Part shown: positions 41,915 through 53,796 of the stretch, in pieces
How the letters are laid out: every line of letters begins with the position of its first letter
How positions within the stretch are numbered: position 1 is the first letter of the stretch
Source of the DNA: Sphagnum compactum
Lineage: Eukaryota > Bryophyta > Sphagnopsida > Sphagnales
NCBI GenBank assembly: GCA_965153455.1
Contig: OZ234494.1
Location: 23,870,001-23,934,000, forward strand
DNA: 64,000 nucleotides
Direction of reading: 5' to 3'
Made by a program: the position numbers and the translations under genes
The notes under the pieces: generated by a model
The model's database searches: none
What the model saw: only the letters and a program-made list of their open reading frames with translations
Told to the model about the DNA's origin: nothing

Positions 41915-42108
41915 TTGGGGATAGTCGTTGTTTCATCAAAGAAACACTATTTATTTGTTCGTTTACCAAGTTAAACACAAAGTCATAAATAATTTCCACA
42001 AAAGATTGCCAAGTATTTGGTATTGGGTGTTCTCCATTCAAGGTGACTAAAAGCAATACTAAACTGATGGTTAGTAGCATAAACAAAGATGAATTGGGTT
42101 GGTAGGGG
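41915..42108 (-). pseudogene. atp6: Nuclear fragment of mitochondrial atp6 (NUMT)
   Basis: The minus strand reads NSSLFMLLTISLVLLLV, then PIPNTWQSFVEIIYDF, then FNLVNEQI, then MKQRLSP, about 65 residues. This matches the N-terminal core of plant mitochondrial ATP synthase subunit a: first transmembrane segment, AWQS-VE-IYDFV, LVNEQIGG, KQ-FFP. The conserved LVNEQIGG has become LVNEQINS. Before and after this block the similarity stops, although the frame stays open from 42260 to 41832. It is a fragment without start, mitochondrial context or the proton-channel helices, so it cannot encode a working subunit. Identity was assigned by eye. Confidence 0.8.
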
Positions 42109-42434
42109 GGAAAGAAAAAAAAAATTTGCTCCATGGACACTTTAGGCCTAAGGTTCAAAAGTTGTTCCCGTCCTATAGAAGCGTACATGATAGTCTTCCG
42201 CAAAGACAATTTCAACAAAATGAAGGACAAGTACAATGTGGAAAGGAAGACTGATGCCACAAGTGTTCCACTTTCAAATTGGCTATGCTACAAAAGATTT
42301 GATTCTTTATTTACTAGTAATACTAAAAGAATTGGATTACCCCATTGATGAAGGTGTTTACACTACTCATAGAGAGTGCAAGATTTTGAGTCTTTTTACT
42401 AACGATGAGAGTTTCAATTTTGAAGCATTATAAG

Positions 42435-43655
42435 GAATTATGTCCTTTGTAACCAAGAAATCAATGACTAGATGTCCTTAACGACTACATAATTGACTAT
42501 AATCATAGGATATTACTTCAAATCCTATGTGAAAAAAGTTGTATTCATATATTAATGGTGCATTTGACCAGTAAATGATGACGTGGTAATATAGAAGACA
42601 ACATCATTTTTTCATTGCAGGTTAACATCCATATGGCATCCATGATTGATAACAAAGTGATGTTGGTGTCCAAGATATTATTTCAAAATGTGACTAAAAT
42701 AAAATCATTTCAAATATGACTATAAAAAACTATGCAAATGACATGGACAAAATGATGTGTCATTACATAAACAATGTGATCATGGATGTGAGCAAGATTT
42801 TTTATACATATTTGTTACCTTGTTTTCTACTTGAAAACATGAAAAAACAATTTTTCAAACTTCTAACCTTCCTCTAACATTTCAAAACAAATAAAATTTA
42901 TATTTTTCTTCACGGGCATCTCTAGCCTCCCTCTAGTTTTAAATAGCAATTTGTGTCATATGATTTGAACTTGAAAAAGTACCCAAAAATATCCCCCATT
43001 TTTTAGGGGTCGGGGATGATTTTAATTATGAAAAAAAACTCAATTAACCAAAAAATATGTATTAAAATGCTCACCAGATTAGTATTGAAGTGCTTGAAAA
43101 AAAACCAAATACTTGCAAAAACATTTCACTTACTTTTAAATACTTGAACTTTATTTTTCAAACTACTACAAATTTTAGGTGCAATTCAAGTATTTGCACG
43201 TAGCTTAAAAAAACTGATTATAACAAAAAAAAATTGAAGTCCATGTAAACAAGAATTAAGAAATAATGTATCCCGAAAAAAATTATTATCCCCATAAAAT
43301 CATCTACTTGTAGTCTTTTTTTCTTTAAGGACCCTAATATTTTGTTGCTTACACTACTTTTCGTGTATACTTTACCATGCTTTCACCCTCATACAATTAT
43401 TTTGCAATGATTCAAAAATGACTGAGTAATTTAATATCTATCTATGAAGCAAGGTTGTTTGTTTGTTTTGTTTCGTACTTATGAAATCCATCAAACCAGG
43501 ACGCTTTAAATCATATTCTTAGTCTCTTTGAAAAGCTCTCCATGAAGATGGGTGCATGGGCTTGGTTCCTTAACTTTTGGACTTGCAATGCAAAAGTTTT
43601 TAAATATTGAATGACTTCTTCATTGAAAATTAAATTAAGTTGTAGCTGAAATTTT
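42435..43655. other. Intergenic sequence, no gene recognised
   Basis: AT-rich. The plus-strand frames at 42133-42433 overlap the NUMT flank on the opposite strand and have no domain. Confidence 0.4.
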
Positions 43656-43659
43656 TGAA

Positions 43660-44095
43660 GGAATTGGAATGTGCCTTTGGTGTTGTTGGAAAGAACTTGA
43701 TGAGTAGGATTTAATGGAATTTATTTGATAAGATTTGGATTCAAAATGAGGGAAATATTGATTTTTAAGTGATTTTTGCCATTGAAAATTCAAATAAATT
43801 CCAAAAAACCAGGTTTTGGAAGGAAAAATCAGTTGATCATGTGGTAACATTTGAATGTTTACCATTCAATTAAAGTAGAAGGAATTGTGATATGCCTTTG
43901 GTGTTGTTGGAAAAATCTTGACAATTCAAATTTAATGGAATTTATGTCATGAGATTTGGATTTACGATGTGGGAAATATGGAATTTTTTGTGAGTTTTGT
44001 CATTGAAATTTCAAAAAAAAATTTTAAACCAAGTTTTTGGAAGGAAAAATCAGTTAAGAACATGGTAACACTTGAAGGCTTACCATTCAATTCAA
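43660..44095 (+). repeat. 221-bp tandem duplication, two diverged copies
   Basis: GAATTG-GATNTGCCTTTGGTG, TTTAATGGAATTTAT, GAGATTTGGATT, TTGGAAGGAAAAATCAGTT and TTACCATTCAATT recur in order. The anchor is at 43671 and 43892, and the end word is at about 43859 and 44080. The copies differ by many point changes, so the duplication is old. Confidence 0.75.
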
Positions 44096-44099
44096 ACAT

Positions 44100-45225
44100 G
44101 ATTTCCTTTCATATTTGGCTGTTCAAAAAATCGATACATACATTATAAAACAATGTTCACATGTGGAGTTTCCTATTTTGTAATGGGTTCACATTTTGGC
44201 CAATGGCACAAGCCACACTAGTGAATATAAACAAACATAATGAACTACAACATATGAGGAACTAATTTTGATGATATTATACATATAAGTAATATAAAAA
44301 CCTTTGTTACATTTTTAAAAATAGATTTGATATATGATCCATTTTAAATATTCAATGATAATAAGTTAAATATTATACATTGAAATACATTTTGATGGTA
44401 AGTATGATGTATTGTAAATAAATTTTTATATTTCAATTTAAAATAAAAATATAAGTGCATGTAAGATGTGAGAAATATATATTTTATTTTTACATTAAAC
44501 TTTTCTCATAAATTTAAATACAATTTTATATATTATGTATACGAAAATATATAAATTTATTTTACATGTGTAAAAAAATTTATTACACAATTACATTAGA
44601 GTATATGTGTAAAAACGAATGAAATTCATAATTTCAGATTTATTATTTAATATTTTATTATTTATTATTATTATCATTCAAATTAAATTAAAATATTTTA
44701 GATTAAATTTATACATCATATTTAATATGATTAACATAAAAACATTATATATATAATTTATTTATGATCCATTTATAAATATTTTATGTGGATAAATTAT
44801 ATGAACTTGTACGTCTAAATTAAAAGTTATTGATAAAATTATGATATATTGGAAGAAAAATTGTATAATATAATTTCCTAAATCAAATGAAGGTTCAATA
44901 TATGAAAGATATATTCTATTTATTCATATATTAGCCAAAAAGGTTTTTCCATTTACAAACCATGTGTTTGAATTTATTTTTCCAAAGAATGGTTATTGAA
45001 ATGTAATTCTTAAATAACAAATTCAAATAATTTTCTTTCAAAATGAATTTATAATGTTTTTTCTCAATTTATACAATTTTGTACATTATTGAAAGAAATT
45101 TATGAACAAATTTTCAATGTTTTCATTTCGACAAATTATTAATAAAATATGAATGATCAAATTAAAAATTTCTGTAATGTTTAAATGAACTATGCTCTAT
45201 ATAAACTAAACATTATATTATTTAC
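44100..45225. other. Very AT-rich intergenic sequence
   Basis: TATATAAATTTATT-type sequence without gene, clear repeat unit or CpG. Confidence 0.5.
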
Positions 45226-45230
45226 ACAAC

Positions 45231-45460
45231 AAGTGAGATAGTTTAGTGATGAAGGAGTTGAACCCCATTCTTGGGGTCCAAAGATTAATCTTCACAAATG
45301 ACATTCATTATGGTCAACATTGGAATATTGACCAAATATTTTGTACCTACCTAAACTACCTAGGTTAAGTGGTTGTTTAGGTGACCCTAAATAAACAGAC
45401 TAAATGGTTTATAACTTAACCATTTAAATTAGGTTTTTAACCTAACTTAAGTGGTGACAT
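45231..45460 (+). mobile_element. tRNA-like element with TAGG/CCTA-rich tail (putative SINE)
   Basis: GATAGTTTAGTGATGAAGGAG resembles an A box, with GGGGTCCAAAGATTAATC downstream at B-box distance. The body GGTCAACATTGGAATATTGACC-AAATATT matches GTCAACAATGGTAAGTTGACC-AAATATT on the minus strand at 63230-63185. ACCTACCTAAACTACCTAGG follows directly. Two loci sharing head, body and tail type support a real family. Confidence 0.5.
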
Positions 45461-45800
45461 GCATCAACAAATAATAGGATTAAAATTAATGAAACAAAAA
45501 ATAATTGAAATAAAAATATATCTTATTATTTATATGATATATAATAATATATAATAATTAAAATCTTAAAATAATGTTGCCCAATTTTTTGGGGCCATTT
45601 CATAATAATGAAAAACAATTAAACTAGCATTAATGACTTCACATATGTCCATTACGACTAATTGATGATATATGCCACAACATTGTGCCACATCATGTCT
45701 TAAATGACTATGGTCTAAAACAACTCGTCCATAATGACTTTAGGGTTATTAGTCATTTTTGTCCTTTATGACTAAAATATTAATCATAAACTTGAAGATT
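45461..45800. other. Intergenic sequence, no feature seen
   Basis: AT-rich. No gene recognised. Confidence 0.35.
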
Positions 45801-45814
45801 TCTACTAATGAAAC

Positions 45815-46190
45815 TCAAGAGATGCCTACATTTGAGATGTAAACTCCCACATTTGGAGATGGGATTATACCTCCAATGTCTAGTTTCGATACACTAAGGA
45901 CTAGGGCGTGCAAATTGCCTAGTGTAAAAAATCAACCTAACAAGAAGTTGGGAAAAAAAATGAAAAAAAATGCATGTAGGATCTAGTTCTATTGTTGATG
46001 CAATCAAATAATTTTCAATTGGTGTGAAAGAAATTAAGAAACCCAAAATGGAGATGATTGAAAAGATCACCTCATAGATGTTTTAAAGTGAAAAAGAAAA
46101 TAGACATGGTTTTGCAAAGTCGGTTGTAAATTGCAACTATTTTCATAGATGTGTTGAAGCTAAAGAAGTTGGTCCTAACAATTAATAGTG
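45815..46190 (+). pseudogene. Coding-like relic of unknown family
   Basis: Protein-like pieces appear in shifting frames: TPTFGDGI-PPMSSFDT, then ACKLPSVKNQPNKKLGKK, then a Lys/Glu-rich helix-like stretch (GVKEIKKPKMEMIEKI), then SEKENRHGFAKSVV. Composition and the interrupting TAG and TAA codons resemble the decay in the transposase relics. The charged helix would suit a DNA-binding accessory protein of a mobile element, but no family can be named. Confidence 0.4.
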
Positions 46191-47478
46191 ACAATAACTA
46201 GGTTACTTCATTTTATTCCCATGTTTGTGTTTCCAAGAAATTATGGACTTTGATCTTGATTTGGTTTGATTTCATTTGGATGCCACAAGCTCATCAATAA
46301 AAATTTGAATATGTTTACAAATTGAATGCAAATTAATTTTCATTGTATCTCATTTCTTTCAAATTCACTTTCATTGTAATTTGAGATTTTTTATTTGCTA
46401 GTTTCAATTTGTTGTGACATTCAATAAATTTGAAGCTTTGAAAATTTCATAATATTTTGGTCCTTTTTTAAAGAACCAAGTGGTGAGATGTGGTGGTCTT
46501 TGGTGTGATGGTGGTCATTGGTGAAATGCTAATCATTAATAGAATGATGGTTGTGATTCATATTACTATTCATAAAGTTTGGTTTTCTTTTGTGAATATT
46601 TGATCTCTTCCTACATATTATGAAGCCCCATTCATAATGGTTAATGAACTAATGTTGTTAAGGTACAAGTGTTGTACATGTGAAAATTAATCACAAACCC
46701 AACCCAACACCTATTTTTTTTCAAAATCTTGACCTTCAACAAATACCATAGTACATGGGCATGTTCTACCTTAATGGGTGCAATCACAATCAAATGAGCC
46801 AATGGTGACAAAAGACTCAACTAGAAATGGGTCTTTTGTGAACATTTTGATTTTTTCAAAGAAATGTTTTTTTAAAAGATTTGTTTTGCAACATGTTCTT
46901 AAAATATTTACAATTCAATCCAATCAATTACCTTATTTGTGTTAACTCTTTTTGAATAAATCTGAATGTCTCAAAAGTGTGCAAATTTTGCCAAATGTTT
47001 CATTTTGAAAAATGATCATAATTATCATCATTGATCAACAAGACATTAAAGTGTCATTACATAAATATGTTTGACAAAATTGAAAATTTTCAATCATGCT
47101 TTTTGGTTTGTTTGATTGATCGCACCCTAATTGTGATGAAAACTAACAAATTAATTGGAATATATATATATATCATTTGACAAAATGAAATCTTCAAATA
47201 AAATTAATTATTCAACAAACATGGTAAAGTTGCCAAAGTAAAGAAAATTGGATTCATTATAATGGGTGATCACACCCACTATTCATACAAGGCCATGTTC
47301 TTAACATTTCTCCATCTATTTTAACTATCTCTCCTTCTCTATGAGTAGGCAACAAATGGGTAGCAAATCCATCTAGGTTTTCCCTTCTACTTCTTGGAAT
47401 TATCTACCTTGGTTCAGGTTGATTCCAAATTTCACAAAAATTGGGAAGGAAATAACATGCTATTATCATTATTTTAAA
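46191..47478. other. Intergenic sequence, no gene recognised
   Basis: AT-rich. A short (TA)n run lies at about 47161-47172. Confidence 0.4.
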
Positions 47479-47479
47479 A

Positions 47480-47815
47480 ACTATTTGACACCCCTTTCTA
47501 CTAACCTACTTAACCTTGTGACTAACCTATCTGCTTATTGACCTACTGACCTACCTAACCTTGGGACTAACCTAGATGCTTATTGACCTTCTGACCTATA
47601 TACTTACTGACTTACTAACCTACCTAACCTACCTATTAACTAACCTACTTATTAACCTACTTGACCTACTTTCTCGCTTATTATCCAACCTACTTAATCT
47701 ACATACCTACCTACTAACCAACTTATTAACCTAAATTTGTACCTACTAATCTACTTACTAGCGTAACCTACCTACCTATTTACTAACCTAACTTAACTAC
47801 ACTAAATAGGGTAGT
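47480..47815 (+). repeat. ACCTA/TAACCTACT array
   Basis: Consists of CTAACCTACT, TGACCTAC and CTTATTGACC words. A 45-bp unit (CTAACCTA-ATGCTTATTGACC-TCTGACCTA) is duplicated near 47523-47612. Same word family as the arrays at 4255, 11930 and 13085, on the opposite strand sense to the TAGG form. Confidence 0.7.
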
Positions 47816-47819
47816 AAAT

Positions 47820-49010
47820 ACCCTATTCCCCTCCTCGCCAATTGGCCCTCCAACCTAGTCCCTTCCTAGCTAGCACCCTCCCACTGCCCAAACTAGCCTG
47901 CCAAATTAATTCCAGCCATCTAAGTCCCTCCCCCCTCCCAAACGGATCTTTGATCCTGCATTCTAGAGGTACCCAAAACGTTATTTATTTTAATGTTTTT
48001 CCTCTTCTCCTTTCTTTCACTTCAAACTTTGTCGTTGAAACTTTGTCACTAGTGTTCTGATTTTTCTATTGCAACAAGGTAAAATACTTTTGTTTCTATC
48101 TTGTTTGTTTTTTCACAAGGGATTATATTTCATGATAAGGAACTATAGGAGGAGAAGTTGTTTCAGCTCCTTGTTGTCTTTTTTTTTTTTAAATTTGATC
48201 TTACAAGATTTCATTTGTTGTTATAAATTTTTTGTGTTTTCTTAAAACAAGAGTAGGAATAATAGTGATGACAACACTTGTATCATCTTTTTGTAGTTTT
48301 TTTAAAATTATGGCAACAACTTATTTTTTTTGTTGTAGCAACTTTGGTTTTTTTGGGTTATTTTCTTACAACATAGCAACATGAGTAACAAGAGCAATGG
48401 TGACAATGTTGAATGAACATCATCTTTTCTAATTTCTTGATGTAGCAATGTCTTATTTTTATTTTTATTTTGGTGTTTTCTTATAAGTGGAACAACAACA
48501 CTAGTGTTGATGATGAGCACCATTGTGTTTTGGTTTATTATGTGAATATTTTCTTAGAGCAACAAAAGGTGCAAGGCATTGTAGCATTATTTTAATTTTA
48601 GTTATTTTCTTTTTGTTGTTCTTCTTTGATTGTTAGTTTTTTATTTTGAAAATTCATGTTTTGCAAGATACACTTGGTGCATCCAAACTAATTTTGTTGC
48701 CATCACATACATAGAAAGGTAACCCTCTTACTTATCTTTAAATTTGAAACTTTTGATCTTGCTAGTTGTTTTTTTGGCTTTTTAAGCTTCTTTTTAGTTT
48801 GATGAATTCTGACGATCTGATTTTTGTTTATTGGTTTTCTGTGTGGAACATTTTTTTCTTTTTTTTTGCTGGTTTTTTTATGGAACATTTTTTTCCCTTT
48901 TTTTTGCCAGTTTTTTTGTGGAACACTTATTTTCTTTCTTTTAAGAAAATTTTTGTTCATAATCTTGGTTTCAGCTTTGTTCTTTTTTGGATTATTGAAT
49001 TTTTTGGTAA
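47820..49010. other. Pyrimidine-rich then T-rich sequence 5' of the transposon gene relic
   Basis: 47822-47950 is C/T-rich (CCCCTCCTCGCC, CCCTCCCACTGCCC, CCCTCCCCCCTCCC). 48060-49010 is T-rich with repeated CTTGTTG and TTTTTTG words. Frames at 47842-48060 (which starts at TTG, not ATG) and 48766-49074 (Phe-rich) are not credible proteins. This may be the promoter and leader intron of the transposon gene that starts at 49014. Confidence 0.35.
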
Positions 49011-49013
49011 TAG

Positions 49014-50570
49014 ATGTCCCCTTATAAAAAGTCAAAACTTTGCCAAGTTGCATTGGAACGTGAGGAAGCATTAGAGCAAAGATTTGCAACTAACCATCTA
49101 TGTGCCCCACCCAATTCCTAATTCTTTCAATGGCCAAGGTAAGTAAAAATTCTTGCAGTGGAAATTTTTATGGGAGGCTTATGTATTTCTTTTTTGTTGT
49201 CTTTAATCAAAACACAATTGCATTGTGGTTTATTTTTGGAACTTGAGGCTACAGTAATATATTCATTCATGTGCAAGTTTCTACCCAAGACAAGGTTTCT
49301 CTGCAATGTTATTTTTGTAAATAATTCAAAGTTCAAATGTTTTGTAGAAAGGAAGATTGGGGGCTTTGGTTACTTCTAAGAGCTTATTAGTTTTAGGATT
49401 ATGTTAAAGGTGAAGACATAATTGTTGTAGCAAATGAGCCAATTCAAAAAAACCTCCATGTTTTTGAAGAGCCAATCGCTAGCCTCAATGTTTTGATTGA
49501 AGATGAAATCAATACAATGTTTTTAGATTATGCCAAAATGATTGGTCTTGCTATGAAAGGTATTAGGGTTTTCATTTGTGAAAAATGACATTGCAAGAAT
49601 AATTTAAATTGTTTTAAATGGATTTATTGAACATTATTTGCCATACCAAGATAACTTTTTTGTTTCATCCCACCCATCTTCTCCATGTGAGAAGGATGGG
49701 AAGGGTTTTTTTGGCAATTTTTTGTGTGTTATACCTTTATTTGATTGGGTATTTTTGTTTATTTAATGTTAACATTATTTTGATTTGCATAAAATTACTA
49801 GTCATGTGTATGATACAATACCCTAACAATATAATGTTTTAATGTCATCTTCATTAAATCAACACCTTCATCAAATATATATTTTATGATAGCTTCATTC
49901 TAAAAACTTTACTATTTTTTTGTAATGTTTTAATAAAACCAATTGTGGGGGATTTTTTAGAGGATTTTGATGGTGACACCTCAAATCTACCTAGGAAAAT
50001 GTGAATGGTCTCATTGGCCCCACAAAATTACAAAGGAAGGGATGGATTGGGAAGTATTAAAGGGTAGATTCATTTGCAAAAACTCTTTTGTAACCAAGTG
50101 GCTTCTTTGTAGGGATGCGAACAAAGACCACTTTCTCATTATGTTAATTGGTAGATTTGGTTGCCCTTTCACTCATGAAAAAAGATCAAGACGTCATGAA
50201 TGTATTACCATGAATGCTCGCATTTTGGGTAATCCTTATAAACACTATAAGCAAAATGAGGCCAAGGGTGTGGATTGTGTTAAATTTTGTAGTAGAATTT
50301 GATAGGTTGCAAATTGAAGCACAACGTGTGCTAGAGGTATGCAAACCTATCCTTGTGAAATTTGGAACACCATGGTTCATGCAATACTTGGGATAAAACC
50401 ATAAGGTGTGGGATTGTTAGCAAGCACAACCATCTCGATCTTGGAAAAGGATGATGATTTGGTTACACTCATTAGAAATAGCAAGGTGGTTTATGCCAAA
50501 GAAAGGTGCATAACATGGGACCCTAAATGCGAGAAACATGGGCACTCCAAGGCAAGGTAAAAAAAAGAAA
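49014..50570 (+). pseudogene. 5' exons of a large DNA-transposon gene (relic)
   Basis: ATG at 49014 opens MSPYKKSKL, EREEALEQRF, APPNS, interrupted by TAA, up to a GT donor at 49139. A second exon-like piece (49410-49559) reads EDIIVVANEPIQKNLHV, then EDEINTMFLDYAKMIGLAMKG, before GTATTAG. A third (about 49960-50330) reads WSHWPHKITKEGMDW, GRFICKN, DANKDHFLIMLIGRFGCP, EKRSRRHECI. After a frame change it continues EFDRLQIEAQRVLEVCKP and, near 50500, RCITWDPKCEKHGHSKAR. Splice-like borders, shifting frames and stops show a decayed intron-containing gene. The link to the core at 53.8 kb is inferred from strand, order and equal decay. Confidence 0.55.
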
Positions 50571-52299
50571 TGCAAATTTTTTTATCTTACCATGAATCAC
50601 AAATGATTCATGGCCGGTAAGTTTGTAATTGATTTACTATTAATCTATTTGCAAATATTTTGGCCTTGTTGTCATTTTCACAAAAACTAGTCTTGAATTC
50701 ATATATAGGATTCATGATACCACAAAAGAAGAATTTGTTTGTCTCATTTCGAAGATTCGAGCCATGGGTGAAAGCACACTACAGCGAACCCATTTGGGGT
50801 GTCACACTATACTACATTACAAGGGTGTGCATGTTTGGATGTATCCCACATCAAAACCTTGAAATATTTTCACAATTTTTTTGCATAATATGTTAGTATA
50901 TAACCTAGGTAAGAAGTTACAAAAGAAACTATTTTATTTCATTTTGAAAAGTGGGAGATTGGAGTATATTTGTGAAAACAAATGTAATGTACTTGTGTAT
51001 TCAAAAACACAAATATATTCCTAAAATCTTCATCCAAGAACCAAATTGGATGAATTTTTTTCCACATGTCGATTATAGGGTTTAGCAATGATATTTAATT
51101 GAATCCAAAAAGTTGCCTCCCGAAAGGAAAAAAAATGTCAAAAAATGATTCTTTTAAAGGCAAAAGCCAAAAGTGTGGGAAAACTTGGTCCTTTTGGCAA
51201 AGAAAAAACATGTTCATAAAAGGCATGACATGTTTTAGATGGGCCATCAATTAAAAATTGACTTATCACGTGGTTGGTTACATAAAAGCGAAATGAGGGG
51301 GTAAAAAACTATCCAAAATGCTTCCATTGTACTCCACTACACTGTGTGTACATGTGGTACTATTGCCTTGACATATGAGTCATTAGATTAAACAAATCAC
51401 TTTGATCAATCTAGATGGTGTCAGTTATTAACTATTTCAAAATCCAAGGGCCCAAGAAATTCAAGGTATGTTTGTTGCAACCAATCACCAATCGGCCACA
51501 AACCCATCCACATTAATGTTCATTGGTTCAAGCATTGGTTTAATGCAACTATCACAACTGATAGTTATTTTTTAATTAACTTCTTTTTTACGCCCTCAAT
51601 TAGTAATTAAAAAAAATTCAACCAATCAGCATTTCGAACTTTTTATTTAAACATAATCTTTCAATTAATAGATTGATTTGGAAAGCTACAATGAGCTATT
51701 GAAGGATGTAGCCATGATTAATTTTAGGTTCCAAAGTGCATATAGGCACCTTCAAAAATTGGTTCCATGAATAAGCTTGATCCTAGCTTCAAGGGACTTT
51801 AAGTATAATCTTTTATAAATTACATATTTTTGGACACACCATGGGACTAATTTTTTGTGTCAAGCAAATCATGTTCATTTGTAGGTGATGAAAGAATTAG
51901 CACAATGTACTTCTTTAACTTCAAGGTAGAAAATAGTTGAAAAGGTTCTCCAACATGAAATGATGGCTACATTCTTACCAAAACACTATCCAAGGCCCCA
52001 TGAAGCAAAAACACAACTAGCATTCATAAAAAGTTTCCGATCATAGTTGGGTTTCATGAAAAGTTCACATTCCAACAATGTACTAACTTGCAAAGGTGTG
52101 TTGCTCGAGGTAGCTATTAACAAGGATGTTTCTAGCAATAGACTTGTTGGTGTCAAAACACTTTCATGATTGTTGGGGACCAAAAGAAAGAACATTCATC
52201 ATGCCTTAATGTGGTAGCAATCTCTACAAATCTCCGATGCTTCAGAATTTGACCTTTCTTGGAGGAAGAAAAGGTTAGATTGACTTTCAAGTGATAACA

Positions 52300-52445
52300 A
52301 AAATCTTGTCCAACTATGGTGGACAAATGAAACATGGGTCAATCCGAATAAGAAGGATGTCATTCGAAAGCGCATTAGCCTAAAGTAGCATGAGGAGCAT
52401 GCAACATATTTTATTCTTGAAAATCAAGTTAGTGCAAAAACCTTA
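52300..52445 (+). pseudogene. Middle exon of the same transposon gene (relic)
   Basis: One frame reads LWWTNETWVNPNKKDVIRKR, ISLK, TAG, HEEHATYFILENQ up to a GTTAGT donor-like site at about 52429. The stop replaces a likely CAG. Sequence from 51.9 kb onward is also weakly coding in the same sense, with several stops. Confidence 0.5.
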
Positions 52446-52499
52446 CTTTGTTCTTGTTTTGTAATTACTAATTCATACATCAATTGTGGGTAGATGTAG

Positions 52500-53780
52500 C
52501 TCTTTCACTAAGTCTTTTGTTTGTACATGTGCTAGACATGTGAATGAAATCTTGATTTCTAGGGAACATACAAAATGCGTTGTTTCCTTTGCTATAGTCA
52601 CATAAACCATATTATGTATGCAAGTGTGTAGTTGTAGTTGAATTTGTAATTAGTGGTTGAGTGCATTCTTCTTCAAACATTGTTTACTATGCAAAAACCT
52701 TACAATTATTAACCAAGTTAGTAGTAGCTGTCTCATTTAGTTAATACTTCAAACTCCTAATTAGTTTACTAAAATGTATTAACTTTGTGCATTGCATTGT
52801 TTGTTTTTGCAATACTCATATATTGAGTATACTTGATACCCTGTCCAATTGATGCAATAAGTACAGTTACTTATATCTATGCTTACTACATGGAGGAGAT
52901 GTTTGCTACATGTCATTGTATGTTGATGTGTGTTACTATATGTTGACATATATTGTTGTACTTTTAATATATGTTACTATATATTATTGTATACTACGAT
53001 ATAGTTTGGTCAACACCTATACTTACTACATGTAGTAAATATTACTACATGTTAGTACATATAGTGTATGTATGATATACTCACCACATGTAGCAAATGT
53101 TATTAAATGTGTATATAATGTCTCATTGCATAATGCACAAGGTATATCTTCTAGTATTCATAACATGTGATACGTTTAGTTGTACATTGTTTATGCAATT
53201 GGCATATTTCCTTTATTATTGTATTTGTTGCATCAAATATATCTTTTGTTCTTAAGTACATTTCATTCTACTAGTTACACATTGTTGATGGAGTTAAGAT
53301 ACTTACTAAAGTACTACATGGTATTGTATGCATATTTGAGTTACATGTGTTGTATAGAAAATATTGTATAATAGTACTAAACACTCTTCCAAATGTTGTT
53401 GATACCATATTAATGTATTCAACATACTAAATATAATACATCTACTACTGTTTACACATGTTTTGTTGTTGATTTTAGTGTACATTATATATTAAGGTAC
53501 TACTATATCAATGTTAAGTGTAATAGGGCTCTTGATGCAAGTCAATGCATGCTCATAATATCTGATGCAATTTTTGAATTTTGTCACTTGGTAGTTAAAT
53601 ATACATTTACAGCCATAATTTAATTCAGGGATGTACACCCTATTATAATTTTGGTAGATTGATCCAACAACATTTAATACTAGGAAAAAATCAAGTTGCA
53701 AATCATATGGGTATTAATTTTTTGAATTTTACATATGCAATTTTATAAATCTAATAATGTAATTTCTATGGTTTGGGATA
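52500..53780. other. Non-coding stretch rich in TACATGT and TATATGTTA words
   Basis: Between two exon-like pieces of the transposon relic. 52850-53170 is crowded with ACTACATGTAG, TGTTACTATATGT and related near-palindromes. It may be an intron or a later insertion. No coding sequence. Confidence 0.4.
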
Positions 53781-53796
53781 TGTATATTGGGTGCAG

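Noticed and set aside
41832-42260. 142-codon minus-strand open frame taken as an intact membrane protein gene
   Set aside because: Only 41915-42108 is protein-like (mitochondrial atp6); the rest is unrelated flanking sequence, so this is an organelle DNA fragment.
47842-48060. Ser/Pro-rich frame resembling a chloroplast transit peptide
   Set aside because: The frame starts at TTG, not ATG, and the composition follows from the pyrimidine-rich DNA.
48766-49074. 102-codon Phe-rich open frame resembling a membrane protein
   Set aside because: The hydrophobic residues come from a T-rich tract with TTTTTTG repeats. There is no start context or domain.
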